64,000 nt of DNA from Leptobrachium leishanense. Lineage: Eukaryota; Chordata; Amphibia; Anura; Megophryidae. Within the stretch, counting starts at the first letter, position 1, and each line of letters starts with the position of its first letter. A program made the position numbers and the translations under genes. Positions 20,101 through 32,213 of this stretch are shown here, in pieces. The stretch spans positions 70,946,997 through 71,010,996 of the forward strand of contig CM019067.1 in NCBI GenBank assembly GCA_009667805.1. The letters run 5' to 3'. The notes below the pieces were generated by a model. It made no database searches and was not told the DNA's origin. It saw only the letters and a program-made list of their open reading frames with translations.

Positions 20101-21098
20101 AAAAAAACATAACAATCAATATGTCATTATGACTTGAACTTGGATGAAGAATCAATAAACAAAAATAAACTCCGACACTAGAATAACAAAACAATATGAG
20201 TTTAGGAACATTTGTTCGAACAAGCAAATACATTCAAATGAAAACATGTAAAAAAAATTAAACAAAATAACAAATCAGGCCAAGTCAGGCACAGGTGAGG
20301 ATTTTTTATTTTTAATTTTGTTTTTCTGCATTACTAAAATGGACCTTCAATCTGACAAAGGCCATGTGTTCACTGAAGAAGCGAGAGATAGCCATGAGTG
20401 AAAGAATATCTACTTACGACTAGAACAGAAAGCGACAAAATCTAAAAACACCATCCATGGTCCTCCTGAGTCCATAATTTGAGAGGACCTATCTCATGAT
20501 GCCGCTCTTCCAAAGCAGTGCCGCATCTACCTTTACTGCTGAAGTCAGATTGTAATACCGGCTGCTACAGCTAAATGGTTGTAACTTCACAGTCATTCAA
20601 GATGAATAGAAACATCAAGGAACATTTTCCAGCTTGGGGGCAAAAAGGAGGCTCAAATGGACAAATTTGGTGCAAGCAATTATACATTAGTGGTTCCTTA
20701 CAACTTGCTCTATTACGAGTGAGCCACTTTCTTCCTCTCATATAGTAATAAATGGGAGCCGGTAACAGTTAGTGGCAGATGCACAGCATGTTGCTGCTAG
20801 TAGCGTCTCTGGGAGTCTATGGGACTGGAGAACAAAGAAAGCCCTTCTATAAGATCAGGTGTACCCAATCTCTCAGGGCTGGCCGCAGAATACTGAGAAC
20901 TATTTGTTCCCAATGTCCTACTGCCAGCGGTGAGATGAGGAGGAGGAAGGTAATGCTATCCTCTGTAATGCAGAAACAAAGCTAAGTATTTTATTTTATG
21001 CAGCATTTTTATTGTGTTTTAAGTGATTTTCATAATCACTCAACACCAGTTTCTTGCAGCTGGTTATAGTTTGTCATTAACCGTTGAAAGAAATAACA
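20101..21098. other. Intron-like interval without recognised gene
   Basis: AT-rich sequence up to about 20330, then mixed composition (20440-20990). A 68-codon frame at 20779 has no domain. No transposon termini were recognised. Confidence 0.3.
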
Positions 21099-21106
21099 AG
21101 CATAAT

Positions 21107-21510
21107 TAGGGATGCACCGAAATTTCGGCCACCGGAAATTATCGTCCGAAAATGGTGTTTTCGGTTTTGGCCGAAATGGAAATTCGGCCGAAAATTTCCA
21201 TTTCAAAATTGGGCCTGGAGGCTCGGCCGAGCAGTCTGCGACAGCCAGAAGACTGTCACCGCTGGAGCTCAGGACCGAAGTAGGAGGATGCAGGTAAGTA
21301 AGGTGCAACCAATCAGCCATGCAAACCTGGGCCTGGAGGCTCACCTCAGCCTGGAGGCCGGCCGAGCAGCTTGCACCTTTGGCATCAGGCGAGTCCCTGG
21401 CCTCCAGCCCCAGGTTCTCATGTCTGATTTTCGGTTTTGGTATTGGTTTTCAGCCGAACGATCCCGAATTTTTGATATCAGCCGGAAATTTTCGTTTCGG
21501 TGCATCCCTA
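21107..21510. mobile_element. hAT MITE with TAGGGATGCACCGAAA ends
   Basis: The termini TAGGGATGCACCGAAATTTC and TTTCGGTGCATCCCTA are inverted. The flanking 8-bp duplication AGCATAAT is perfect (21099-21106 and 21511-21518). This end sequence is a common hAT MITE type in vertebrates. Several overlapping frames on both strands are simply CpG-rich inverted sequence and encode nothing recognisable. Confidence 0.92.
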
Positions 21511-21693
21511 AGCATAATGAGAATAATGATGTAGAATTACTCATTATTCTCAGTATCCAAATCAGTGCTTCCTACAGACAACACAGGAAGCCCTTACAGT
21601 AGGCAGCTGGAACTGCAGAGCCAAAGTAGATATGTAAGGCTCGCTGGAATAGGATGAGGATAATTATTATTAAGGAGTAGGGTCATCAAACTA

Positions 21694-22682
21694 AAGGGAT
21701 TATTCAGAAAGCACTGAAATTTCAGTGAAATTTTGGTGCTTTCTCATTCGGCGCACTGCGTCGAATGTGGAGTCGAGGAACAGACCGCCGAACACCGTCA
21801 AACTGCAGGGAAAAATAAACAGAACTTAGCTATTCTTTAAAAGGTGTAAAAAAATTAAAATGCATGAATATGTGTGGATATAATAAAAAAGGACCTATAA
21901 AAAAAATATTAAAATGGTCTGTTACAGAATTAAAAAAAAAAACACCTTTTAACCCCTTCGCTGCTGAGCCATTTCACGTCTGTGTGCTAAGCTCATTTTT
22001 ACCGGTTTCGCTCATCATGTTTAAACGCGATTTGAAGCCACGTTTTATTATACGACAGAGAGATATTATATATCGTTCTTTCCGGCAGACTCGGCAGATT
22101 CATAATATATCATTATTATCTGTATACGTCATGTCCTGTCTGTATATTATAATAAAAAAATGCAATAAAATTTGAATTTTTAATCATCTACAGCGTGTAA
22201 AGTGTTTTTTTCGCATTTGATCATACGAGTTTTTGCGTTTATATTTTCTTTGGGGTGCGCTTGTTAAAAAAATTAGAAATGGGGACTCGTAACATTTTTG
22301 GGGGGGAAATTACGTGATTTTTAGCAAACGCACCCCATAGAAAAAAAATCATTAGCGCAGTATCATTGTTCATAATATAATTGAAATGTGAACAATATTG
22401 CTACATTAATAAAAAAACACACACAAAAAAAACAAATTTTTAGTTTTTTTTATATATTGTTTCGGCGTTCTCTGAATAGATTATCCATTACTTCTCTGTT
22501 GCCGCCAAAGAACGCTGAATTGTGTCAATCTGCAACAAACCACTGTATTTCGCTGCCAATTTGCCCGTATTTGGCGAATTTACAGCTTTCTGAATAGACG
22601 AACTGCCACAAAATCGAACCGTACGGTGAAATTCACAGTTTGGTGCAAATCGGTGGCAAGTTCGCCTTTGAGTATCCCTTTT
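21694..22682 (-). mobile_element. CAGGGTTATTCA-related element, copy with nested TTAA element
   Basis: The ends AAAGGGATTATTCAGAAAGC and TTTGAGTATCCCTTTT are inverted. Its right part, read in reverse (GCGAACTTGCCACCGATTTG), matches the left part of 23855-24665. The inner TTAA element starts at 21949, directly next to the conserved GTAACAGACC block (reverse strand at about 21916-21926). The AATTCTGTAACAGACC context equals the insertion site used in copies A and 53051-55154. Confidence 0.7.
21949..22458 (+). mobile_element. TTAA-flanked element, 5' half only (hairpin half deleted)
   Basis: The sequence from TTAACCCCTTCGCTGCTGAG matches the left half of 5299-6435 and 53504-54698 through GAACAATATTGCTACATTAA. 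At about 22458 the match stops and the outer element resumes (GTTCTCTGAATAG). The entire hairpin-bearing right half and right TTAA are gone. Relative to the outer element it lies in the opposite orientation from the 53.5-kb nested copy. Confidence 0.75.
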
Positions 22683-23854
22683 TGTCGCTCATTAAACATA
22701 ACGGCTCAGTTGGAATAAGGCGCAGCGTTTAGCAGAAGATTGGATGCAAACTTTAATATACTATGTAACAGGTAAGTGTGTTTGCAGTAAATGTGGTACT
22801 TAAAAAAATACAATTATTATGATTTCTTATTTTGTTTATATCCTGTCGTTTTCTATCTGGCATGTGGTTTTCTGCATCAATACTTGTCTAATGGTTTGTT
22901 GGTGTATAAATCTTCATTATTGCCTGTGCCCTTTAGTGTCTATCCTTGATTTATTTAGTCAACACTACAACACCCCTGCCCTTATTTCTGTAAGATGAAT
23001 GAACTTACCCACTGTTCCTGCAAAGAAAAAAAATTATTGAAGTTTTGGGACAATGTTATGTTGTTTACACAAGGGAATCACCAAAAATGACAACTGCATA
23101 TTTTCAATTATTGTAGGATGTATTTTCTTATCGTTATGATCTGAAATATATATATATACACACACATATACACATAGATATCAGAATGTGGACTATTTTT
23201 GTTGTAACTAGGAGATTAATTGAGATTTATGAATAATGTGCTGTATGTGTTTGTTGTAGCAGACTGTAGACATGACCTCCCAAATTAATATAATTATCCA
23301 GTAGAGCGAATGTATAAATAATGGTGATATTTATGTCATTATTTATTTTTCTCTCACTGGTGTTGGTATGTCATTATATCTTATAGCAAAGGTGCCATTG
23401 ACTATTTTTCTGCTCTGAAATTAGCATGGTTTCAATAGGTCTGAATAGCTCAGTCATGTTTTGGTGTCAATTTGGTGTCTGGCTTCAGGGTGTTATATTT
23501 GTATTTTTTACATGATTTCCTATTAAAAATATATACTTGGAAAAAAAATGAAAATTTTCTAAATCTTTTTTCCCCTACATGTCAATTAGGAAATTTTTGC
23601 GAAAAAAACTAATACCACAACTGTGTCAAATAACTCGATTCAGCAGTGAACAAGCTTACAGCAAAATGAATACAGGTCCTCGAAGTTGCTCAGCAATTAA
23701 CATACAGCTGGAAGAGATGCGCACATCAAGGTTTCAATGCAGCATAAATTCAAAAATTCCAGCCAATTAATGAGAAAAATGTGGGTTTATTCTTCCAGTA
23801 AGGAAGATACCTTTTCACCCTATGTAAGCTCTTTGCCAAGTATGTGAACAAGCT
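22683..23854. other. AT-rich interval, intron-like
   Basis: Contains the microexon candidate at 23009-23017 and a short TATATATA/ACACACA run at about 23150-23175. No transposon ends recognised. A 63-codon frame at 23579 is unsupported. Confidence 0.35.
23009..23017 (-). other. Candidate 9-nt microexon (minus strand)
   Basis: The minus strand reads AATTTTTTTTCTTTGCAG, then GAACAGTGG, then GTAAGTTC. A near-ideal polypyrimidine tract and acceptor and a consensus donor sit exactly 9 nt apart. Joined to the exon-like segment at 20021-20095, the spliced frame would read NSG followed by LANET, with no stop. Nine nucleotides is a typical neural microexon size and keeps frame. It may still be coincidence: short matches to both sites are expected occasionally in AT-rich DNA. 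Confidence 0.4.
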
Positions 23855-24665
23855 TAAGGGGTTATTCAATAAGAGCCGAACTTGCCACCGAATTGCACCA
23901 AACGGCAAATTTCACCATATTGTATAATTCCGTGGCTGTTTGTCTAATCGGAAAGCTGGCGATTCAAATATTGGCGAATTACCAACAAAATATGGTGCAA
24001 TTTGGCGTCCATCTGTGGCAGTGTAATTCACCATACCAAAGCAATGGTTAGTCTATTCAGAGAATGCCAAACTGCACCGAAATGTTGACAAAACAACTAG
24101 ATTTTCGGTGATTCTGTTCCACAGGTTTAAACAGGCAAAATCATAGACATAGGTGTCATTGCAAAATAAAATACAGTTTTTACTATCTTTTTATTCAACT
24201 GTTTATTCTTTTCATTTGCAGCAAAAAGCCTTTTATTTTATTTATTTTTAGAACTTTTTAGGCATTTTTCTAGATTTTTTAGGCAAAACTTTTGATCCCC
24301 ATTTTTTTTAACGGCTTTATTTTTAATTGTGTAACAGACCTATTTATATTTATTTATAGGACCTTTTTTTTATTATTTCCATGCATTTTTATGGTTTTAA
24401 ATGCTTTACAAAAAATTTGCCTTTTATTTATTTTTATTACCTCCAGTTCAGAGGCGTCTGGCGGCTGCTCGACTTCTTTTGGCTGCATTCGGCGGTCTTT
24501 TCAGCGGATCATCACACAGCTGTGATCGGCTGTTGACGGCTGCGTTCAGCCGGTCCCTTTGGTGCACTTTGGGGACCCTGCGGTGAATGTTGAATTCACC
24601 GCAGGGTTGGAGAACTGAACTTGCCAAAGTGCTCAGAAATTTTGGCGCCCTTGAAAATCCCCTTT
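23855..24665 (+). mobile_element. CAGGGTTATTCA-related element without nested insertion
   Basis: The ends AAGGGGTTATTCAATAAGAG and CTTGAAAATCCCCTTT are roughly inverted. The interior shares GTGTAACAGACC, the CATCACACAGCTGTGATCGGC region and GGACCCTGCGGTGAATGTTG with the 35.6-kb and 54.7-kb copies. The site used by TTAA elements elsewhere is empty here (TTTTTTTTAACGG at about 24301-24312). Non-autonomous. Confidence 0.75.
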
Positions 24666-24801
24666 AGTTTTGCTATATTGAATTGTCATCAATCCACCAC
24701 CCAGCTTTGTGTTTTTTGCTTTATGTATACACATTGTCACGTAGCACAAATTGCACCCAAAGCCATTGCAGGCAATGTGGCAAATTGTGTTTTCAGGTCC
24801 T

Positions 24802-25207
24802 TTAACCTCCCTGGCGGTGTTTCCGAGTGTGTCTCAGGGTTAAATTTCACCACTGAGAGCGGTAACCCCGAGACACACTCGGGTTGTATACATTACGTGC
24901 GCTCCCTCGATCTCTGTAGTCTCCTCCGGCGATCGCAGTGTTTTACTTCCTGGATTCCTTCTCGCGAGGAGGAAACCAGGAAGTAACGAGGTCGCCTGAG
25001 GAGGCAGCTGGGGACATCGAGGGAGTGCAGGGAGAGGTAATGTATCCAGCGGCATCCCGAGTGTTGTTCGGGGTTACCGCTTCCAATATAGGAATTTAAC
25101 CCCGAACGACACTAGGGATGCCGCTAGGGGGGGGGGGGCAATAAAAAAAACATTTGACCGTTTTCAGCACAGAATTTGCTGAAGAAGTAGGCCGCCAGGG
25201 AGGTTAA
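24802..25207. mobile_element. piggyBac-like MITE, TTAACCTCCCTGGCGG ends
   Basis: The termini TTAACCTCCCTGGCGG and CCGCCAGGGAGGTTAA are perfect inverted repeats that include the TTAA target. The interior has inverted segments (CCCCGAGACACACTCGGG; CTTCCTGG and CCAGGAAG). This end type is widespread in frog genomes as non-autonomous piggyBac. A G-run at 25126-25137 may be unstable. Confidence 0.9.
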
Positions 25208-27007
25208 TTCATGGTGGACCAGAATCTCTGCACTACCAGAGGTGAAGCTTGGATTCTCACAGTGCGGGTTCCTCTCCAGGATTATGCACTACCACTGGCT
25301 TTTAAACCCAAACTACTGTAGAGAAAACATCAATCCCTATATAAGCCATGTGTCACATGCGGATTGATTTTCCATGGAGTGGTGCCTCTGAGGGTATAGC
25401 ACAAGCTTTGCACAGCCCTCTCTAAGGTCAGGTCTGCATGAAACCTTTTATAAATTCATATAAATTTATAAATAAAAAGTCTACTATTGGAGAAAAAGTT
25501 TTAAATAAATATTAATTGCCAATAATTTTAAATTTGTGATTTCTAAAATAATTAACACCACATTATTTGTACAATGACAAAATTATCATCTTCCTTCTTA
25601 GAAGAAGAGTAAAATACTTTATATATAAATAAGTGGACACCAGACTCCCGAAACGGAGAAAAAAAATCATATGTATAAAAAGTATAAATACAAAAAAATC
25701 CCGAATCGATGCATTCCACCGTGCCTATCAAAATGTATCTCTAAATAATCGTGCCTGAGCAGCACAGCATGGAGCTTTCAGATATAACCAAATCGGATAA
25801 CCTGAGAGTCAAAGCCTCACAGATAGTTTTGGGAGAGTAAACTACTTTAAATTTTAATGACAAGTGAAGAAAAGCTATTTCTATAAAATTTTGGTTTTTA
25901 TAAAGTGGCTACAATTCTTTAAATGAAAATTGTCAGCTATACTTTGAAATTTGATTTTATGCAATTTTCACAATTATGGGGCATTATATGCAATTTTGTT
26001 AAAGTGAACTGATATAGGCATAATTTTAAACAATTTGGATGATTTCCCTTGCTTACTTGAAGCTGTGCCTCATATTTGTTCTTTGTCTACTACAATTTTC
26101 ACTTGGTAAGAACTTACAAAGCTATTTCCCGGGTTTCTTTAGATTTTATTACTACCAATATGACGATGGTCCTTAGATACATGTTTCTTTCCCCTTCAAT
26201 TCTCCCTTTGCCTGTCAACCATATCACTAATTGCTTCTTATCTGTCTGTATCTGGACCTCTGCAAACTCAGCACTTAATTCCCAAACACTAATCCTCCTC
26301 TTTTAATCTTTGTTATGATAAATAATGTGATCATCACTCATACAAAGTAGCCAGCCAGCGTCTTTACGGAGATTTTCCGTCATTCCTCACATCCACTATA
26401 TATATCCCCTGTTTCTGTTCTCTTCATCTCTTTAAGAGTACTCTTACGAATCTGTAACTGCTACAGTCAAATAGTCATTGGTTTTACATATTCCAACATT
26501 GCTCCTTTTAACCCCCTGAGCGCCTCCTATATAGCGGAGGTAATGTATGATTACACTTTGTATGTAACACGATCACGTAGTGTCAAATTCTCTGTCAACC
26601 AGAAAACAGGGGACCCTGTCACCTGGCGTGAGCTAAAACTCCATCACTAAAGAAACAATTTGGTGCTAACCGCTAAAACCTAGCGCCGGATGACCTACTA
26701 TCAGATCACCTTGTGCGCAGGAGTCTGTGTACAAGGTCGTTTAGCTCACGCTAGGAAAACACTAATACTCTGGTTGAGAACCAGCATTAATGCAGTTGTG
26801 TACAGGATAGAACCATTGTTTTCCAGTGCAGAGTGCCTGGTCTACATGGTTGCCCTAATAATCAACCGCTTACATACTATGAATAACCCCCAGCATAAAA
26901 TTAGCCAATATATTAGAATTAGGATATATGCGGACAAATGATACATTTATATCATAATAGAGCCTATTGCAACAGCAGCGACATTGCTGAGCAGATCCAT
27001 TACTATG
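25208..27007. other. Long interval without recognised gene
   Basis: Mostly AT-rich. At 26510-26545 TTTTAACCCCCTGAGCGCCTCC resembles a TTAA-element left end but has no partner. Around 26618-26755 GGCGTGAGCTAAA and TTTAGCTCACGCT are inverted about 100 bp apart. A donor-like CACTTG/GTAAGAAC at 26099-26112 (plus) has no matching acceptor nearby. Confidence 0.35.
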
Positions 27008-27015
27008 GTGTATGG

Positions 27016-27448
27016 CAGGGCTCAAAATTTCCACTCGCCTACTCGCATTTGGCAAGTGGAAATTAAGTGAGAAAGGCACACTCAGGCAGCACAATAAATT
27101 ATTTCATGCTGCATATTCCGGCAGTGCCACCATGCAGCCCCTCCTTCCCCAGGCTGCACGGTGGCAGGAATCAGTTGTCTAACCTGACCCAGCTCTTCTC
27201 TGTTACTGCCAGGTGGGTGGAGAGGAGCTTCCCTGCCTCCTTGCTCTGCTCGCACTGGTGTCTGATGACTGGGTATACATGTATCTGGGGTCTGATGTTT
27301 GGGTATTACTGTTATTCTTGCAACTTTATTCTAAATAAAACCTTTAACAGTGTAATTTCATAAGATAATTTAAGGGTGTGTGTGTGTGTGGTGGCGAGTA
27401 ACTCTTATGGCCTGGTTAGTAGCTTGGGACGTGAAATTTTGAGCCTTG
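27016..27448. mobile_element. hAT MITE with CAGGGCTCAAAATTTC ends
   Basis: The termini CAGGGCTCAAAATTTC and GAAATTTTGAGCCTTG are inverted with two mismatches. The flanking 8-bp duplication GTGTATGG is perfect (27008-27015 and 27449-27456). The interior includes a short TG run near 27376 and no transposase. Confidence 0.92.
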
Positions 27449-27456
27449 GTGTATGG

Positions 27457-28239
27457 GGCCAACAGAACACCTGTTCTGCATTCCTTTCAATTGCCTGTTA
27501 ATCGTCTGTTAATTTTGGGTGAGGACCTGTTTTTTGTGTTTTTTTGGAGCACCAGGATTGAGCAGTAGGTGGGGGACCATTTCTAATGAGTTCCTTCAGC
27601 ATATAAATGATTGCTTTAAATCGGCACACAAACCAGCAGGAAAAGTTACACTACTATTTAACACAGACTGAGCAGGATTGTAATGCAGCTTATATTGTAT
27701 CCCTTTTCACCTACAGGAACCCATACAGAAGAACAACAAAGCCATTTCAAACTGTGGCCTCACTTATCCCTTTAAAAAGCAGATGATCATCAAATAGGAT
27801 GACTACCTGCCACACTTGGTGGCAGCGGTTATTTTTTATGATGGCAAGAGAAATTATGTCCCTACTCACAATATGCTTAATTTTTGCTTCTTTATAAAGA
27901 GGCTTCATTTGGGAAAATAAATCCTATTCTGAACGAGGAGTCACTTCCCTGTCTAATATGCAGGTCCTAACAAAAGTAAAAATGGGAAGCTCTGGTTTAG
28001 TTTGTAAAGCTGCCATAGGGTATACAAAAGCATTTCAAACGGTTTTCTAATGAGGGGTCACATGCTTAGGTGACTGTCAGTAGAACACATCAGAAACAGT
28101 GAAACTCGTATTGCACCATTTAAAGGTGGATTGAAAGAAGCCTCTCTGCTGCCCCTGCAGGTTTCCCGGTTTTAGCAGCATATTATGGTGTAGGCACCGA
28201 TTCAGCAGCCTGCCCCATAATGCAACACTAACTCTCCAT
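27457..28239. other. Interval without recognised gene
   Basis: No transposon ends found. A plus-strand acceptor-like tract TTTTCACCTACAG precedes GAACCCATACAGAAGAAC at about 27718, but no donor or conserved protein follows. Treated as non-coding. Confidence 0.3.
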
Positions 28240-28756
28240 GATACTCAGGGCAGAGCTTCAACGACATCGAGTATCACCTCCGGGAGTACATAGGACTCCA
28301 TGGAAGGTTTTGCTGCCAGACTGCGAGATCGTTCAGGGCCTGCGGAGTGATTTGCGGAGGAAGACTGGGGGGTATCTGTCCGCAGTCTCACTCTGCTCCC
28401 AGTGGCCAAAAATGGCAGAGCGGGCCCCCGTTCGAGCCGTGGGATGGGAGGTGAGTATCTGATTTGGGGGGGGTTTCGACTGGTGCTAACGGATTCCACA
28501 GAAGCACAGTCAGTTAGCACCAGCTTCCAGCTGTGATTAACACTTTCTTTATCACTTCGGTGCAGTAATTAGTGTTAGGACTCTGTGCTCCCCATGTTAT
28601 GTATAGGGAACGCAAAGCACAGTAAGCTCGCGCAATCACTGATTTTTTTTTTCTACCTGTTAGCGCTAGGGTTATAATATGGACAGCATGCTTAAACTAG
28701 CTTTAACGCCGACGTATCTCAGTGCTAACACTTGCGTTAAGATTGTAATAGTGCCC
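28240..28756. mobile_element. GGGCCCTATTACA-family MITE, decayed copy
   Basis: It shares ordered blocks with 15968-16682: GGTGCTAACGGATTCC with GTTAGCACCAG (28480-28521), GTGCTCCCCATGTTATGTATAGG (28587-28607) and a right end GATTGTAATAGTGCCC. The left boundary is unclear. Sequence at 28330-28460 also resembles 58590-58745 (GCAGTCTCACTCTGCT, GTGAGTATCTGAT). Confidence 0.6.
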
Positions 28757-29179
28757 GAAGAGGTTTTTTTAATGCTCAGACTTTGTTAAGGCAGGTATAC
28801 AAGTGTTCATACCACATTAAAATAACACGAGTCACCCACTAAATTCCAAAGATTAAAAATGACGACATTTATCTTCAAAGCACCATTGAGCAATTTTCAA
28901 ATAAAAACTGGCACAGGAAACTAATTTTGTTTCCTCATAAAGCTGAAGTGATGTTAACTATAGAACCATAAAACGCATATTTGAAGTATATAAAAATGGT
29001 AAAGGCTCCTAAGCTGTTGTTCGGTATGTACATAAGCGGACATTACCGAAAAATATGTTTTGCCATTAATAGGATTTTGTCCCCATATTTGTTTAATTAT
29101 GCAAATTAAAGCTACTATGGAAAATATGAAAGTCTGCTAAAATAAAAAGGTGGAATTTGATTATGTACATAAAAATAAA

Positions 29180-29973
29180 GGGCCCTATTACAATCGTCGT
29201 GCAAACGCACGTATACGTCTGCCGTGGGTGAACCTGCATGAACGCTGCGGTAAGCTTACTGTACTGTGTGCTTTCTATACTGACATACAGAAAAAATGGC
29301 ATCGCGCCCATACTCACCGGAGCGGCTGCAACAGCCAGGAGTAACAGACCAGTTAATGTATAAAACATAACAAGAAAAAAAAGGTGTCATCTGCGCTCGT
29401 TTCTATGTATTTCCATGTACAACAAAACACTATGAGGTTTAACATTGTGAGCGCAAATGCGTTTGTGCGTTGGTATGCGGATGGTATTACAATCTATGCG
29501 CAGTTTGTAACGCACAGCCTTTGTGCACATAATTTTAGCAACTCCTAAAAGCTGGTGTTAATGGCAAATTCTATCAACCTGGCCGAAACCAAATACACCA
29601 GCCCAAAAAAAAATACGCAGCAAAGTATAGTTACACAGTCTACTCATACCCAAACAATAAAATGGAGAAATTGTGTGTTTTTTTTTTATTGATGCAGCAT
29701 ATATGCGCAGATTGACTTTGACAGGCGCAAAAACTTAACGTGAGATAATTGTGGTCCTTAATTCTGATTGGCTGAATCACGTGAAAAAAACAGTCTGCAC
29801 ACTGATTTCTGCGCGCAACGTTAAAAGTTTTACATGCGTTATTTTTTTGACGGATGAAAAAATGCACGAGGATTGGAATACCAACGTTGATATACGCGAG
29901 TTAACGTTTAACGCTTCGCGCAAAAATTCACGCATTGCGCGTGCGTTTTTGCGCGAAGAACGTTATAGGGCCC
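29180..29973. mobile_element. GGGCCCTATTACA-ended element with nested segment
   Basis: The ends GGGCCCTATTACAATCGTCG and GAACGTTATAGGGCCC are inverted. The interior contains CpG-rich short palindromes and, at about 29285-29400, a segment sharing CGCCCATACTCACCGGAGCGG with the loop of the 18931-19180 inverted repeat. No coding content. Confidence 0.65.
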
Positions 29974-30015
29974 AAAATATCTGAAAATGATGACTAAAAA
30001 TAGCTTGATAGGTTA

Positions 30016-30339
30016 AGCCGGGGTCAGACGGTGTGCGCTCGTACCGACGTGCCTTACGTTGTGACGCTTTGACAGGGCCGGCCACATCCTATAATGCACG
30101 CACGAATTTCTTGCGCTACAGCAGGTGTGCTGTGGACTTCTGAAAGCCTCACAGTCGGAGCGCTACGACGCGCGTTCAAGGGGGCTGCAAAGCGCATTTC
30201 TCCATAGGAGAATCAAGCCTTGCAGCGCTGAGCGCACTCACTGCGCTCAGCGAAGTGGCCAGACAGGCGTCGAGTGGAAGGAACATCCAATCTCACGGAC
30301 GATCCTTCCGCTGTGCAAAACGCTTGTCTGACCCCGGCT
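30016..30339. mobile_element. AGCCGGGGTCAGACG-ended MITE
   Basis: The ends AGCCGGGGTCAGAC and GTCTGACCCCGGCT are perfect inverted repeats. They preserve the GGGTCAGAC core of the 310-735 and 49589-50005 families, but the interior differs (TTGCAGCGCTGAGCGCACTC with its inverse, GACGTGCC). The TA is clear on the left only. Confidence 0.75.
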
Positions 30340-30800
30340 TTTGTGGAATGGGTCAACTCTGAAAGGGTTAAGACATAAAAAAATTCAAACTGATAATAAT
30401 GATAGATAATGCACTATTATTAATCATATTTTTACTAATACTATTCTGTAAAACATTAAACTCTACTTTACAGACACGGTAAACCGAAATAATTGAACAC
30501 ATGTTTGTAGCACTATATTGCAGTCATCACTACGATTTTTGAAAAGGTAATGGAAAACATATTTTATGCCTTTCTGATCTATTTGGTCACCCTTTGCTGC
30601 ACAGGTAGCTGTAAAATCATCAAATGAGTTGAGCTAGATCAGAAACTCTGTGCCCCATGGAGTTGACATACTATAAGAAAAAAATCCTTTCTGACAGCAA
30701 AGGCTTTAATTCAACTGTATCAGCAGATTATATTTAAAGAAAATAGGGTGGAGGAACCTACATAGATAATGTAATGCCTGATAGAAAAAAAATGTGCATT
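30340..30800. other. Interval without recognised gene
   Basis: AT-rich; nothing recognisable apart from short oligo-A runs. Confidence 0.3.
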
Positions 30801-31214
30801 TTAAAGTGATCCTGTCATGTTCAGGTTCAGTTTGTCTCATTTGAGAAGGATTTAAATTTCATCAATACATATTGCTAGTCAACCTGTTAGCAATTGTAGA
30901 GGTGATATATAAATCCAAATTAAATGTGATGCCCTCCACATTTGACACTCACTTCTCTTGGCATAAAGGTCTATGCCAACAAAAATGTGACAGGTGAGCG
31001 GAGGTGAGCCACCCTGCAGGCGGTTCTCCTATTCCCTGCAGCCCTCTGATGGTTGACATACAGGTTAAGGAGACGGCATCACTGTAGAGGGCCAATCTTG
31101 CCACCTTTAAAGCAGTGTAGGATAAAACTCCTTAAGAGATTATTAGATATCATATCAATCCCCTGCTCGAGGAGTTTTCCCACTGAAAGCAAAACTGTGA
31201 CAGCTTCACTTTAA
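30801..31214. mobile_element. TTAA-flanked MITE, AGTGATCCTGTCA ends
   Basis: TTAAAGTGATCCTGTCATG on the left and CTGTGACAGCTTCACTTTAA on the right are inverted, with TTAA at both extremes. TTAA targets occur in piggyBac and Kolobok elements; the terminal sequence does not decide between them. No protein. Confidence 0.7.
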
Positions 31215-31583
31215 CCGTGAGCCTGCCATGCTGCAACATACGGCTATTGTTGAACTGTTGAAATGCTATGAAAATATATTTACTAGAAAAGACAATACGA
31301 ACATATTGACAATGACAAATGTTATGAAATGCAAAATAACACAGGTTGAAAGTCCATCAGGTTTAACCTTTTACACATGCTTGTTGGAGTTGAGCCAAAA
31401 GGCTGCTAGATCCTGCCTAAACCCGAATTTTCATTTGTGCCTCGAAGGAGGAAAAAATCTACTATTCTTCTAGATCGATAGTAAGAACAAGCTGTTTCTC
31501 TAAATCAACAAGTTATTGAAATGTACTTATAAATTGTATCGTCTTGTATATAGTGCTTTACCAGAGAAGTGCTCTTACGCATT
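31215..31583. other. Interval without recognised gene
   Basis: An 81-codon plus-strand frame (31228-31473) has no recognised domain and no splice or promoter support. Confidence 0.3.
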
Positions 31584-32057
31584 TTAACCCCTTCACTACC
31601 AAGCGATTTTCCAGAAAAACATGGTCAGAAACCAGTAGGGTTTTTGTAAAATAATTTTAAATTAATTATACTGTAAGAAATATGTGGGCATATTCCCATT
31701 GTATTTCTTACTGTAAATAACCTATTTGGCCAATAGATGGTGCCATCTACTGCCAAACTGAGTTTCAGCCGTTACAGCTCTAGCTCAATTTTTTTTCCTG
31801 CATCGACTGCTGAATGCCCGATGTCAGGACATTCATCAGCCACTTTTACCCAGTTTTAGCTCTTTGGGCATTATGTCTACAGGGCTAAAACTTTGGGGGC
31901 ACATTCTGCAGCCCAAAAGCCATTGATATTTGTTTTCAGCGAAATAATTTAATTTGCTTCTGGGCTGCAGATCTGCAGATCGAGCTATCGATATCGGGGC
32001 AGCAGATGGTGCCTTTTGAACCCCTAGATATCTTGATTTTGGTAGCGAAGGGGTTAA
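31584..32057. mobile_element. TTAA-flanked MITE, short relative of the hairpin elements
   Basis: The ends TTAACCCCTTCACTACCAAG and TTGGTAGCGAAGGGGTTAA are inverted and include TTAA (31584-31587 and 32054-32057). The CCCCTTCRCT core matches the long TTAA elements, but the interior is different: ATCTGCAGATCGAGCTATCG, and CTGCAGCCCAAAAGCC with GCTTCTGGGCTGCAG. Likely mobilised by the same transposase (inference). Confidence 0.85.
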
Positions 32058-32213
32058 AGACCGATAAGTACAATGGGATGATTCACTCACAAAGACCTGT
32101 AAGGGTAGTTGTTTGCATGGGTGTCAAAACAAACCCGGGGTGAACCAATTCCCAATTATACAGCATATGAAGAAAAGAAGAATGGGCACACCAGGACCTC
32201 ATTAGGCAGGTTT

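Noticed and set aside
21084..21602. 172-codon plus-strand frame
   Set aside because: It spans a hAT MITE with exact 8-bp duplication; the frame is open by composition and overlaps other frames on both strands.
30470..30495. Acceptor-donor pair enclosing 5 nt (ACACG) on the plus strand
   Set aside because: Too short, weak polypyrimidine tract, and 5 nt would shift the frame; treated as chance.
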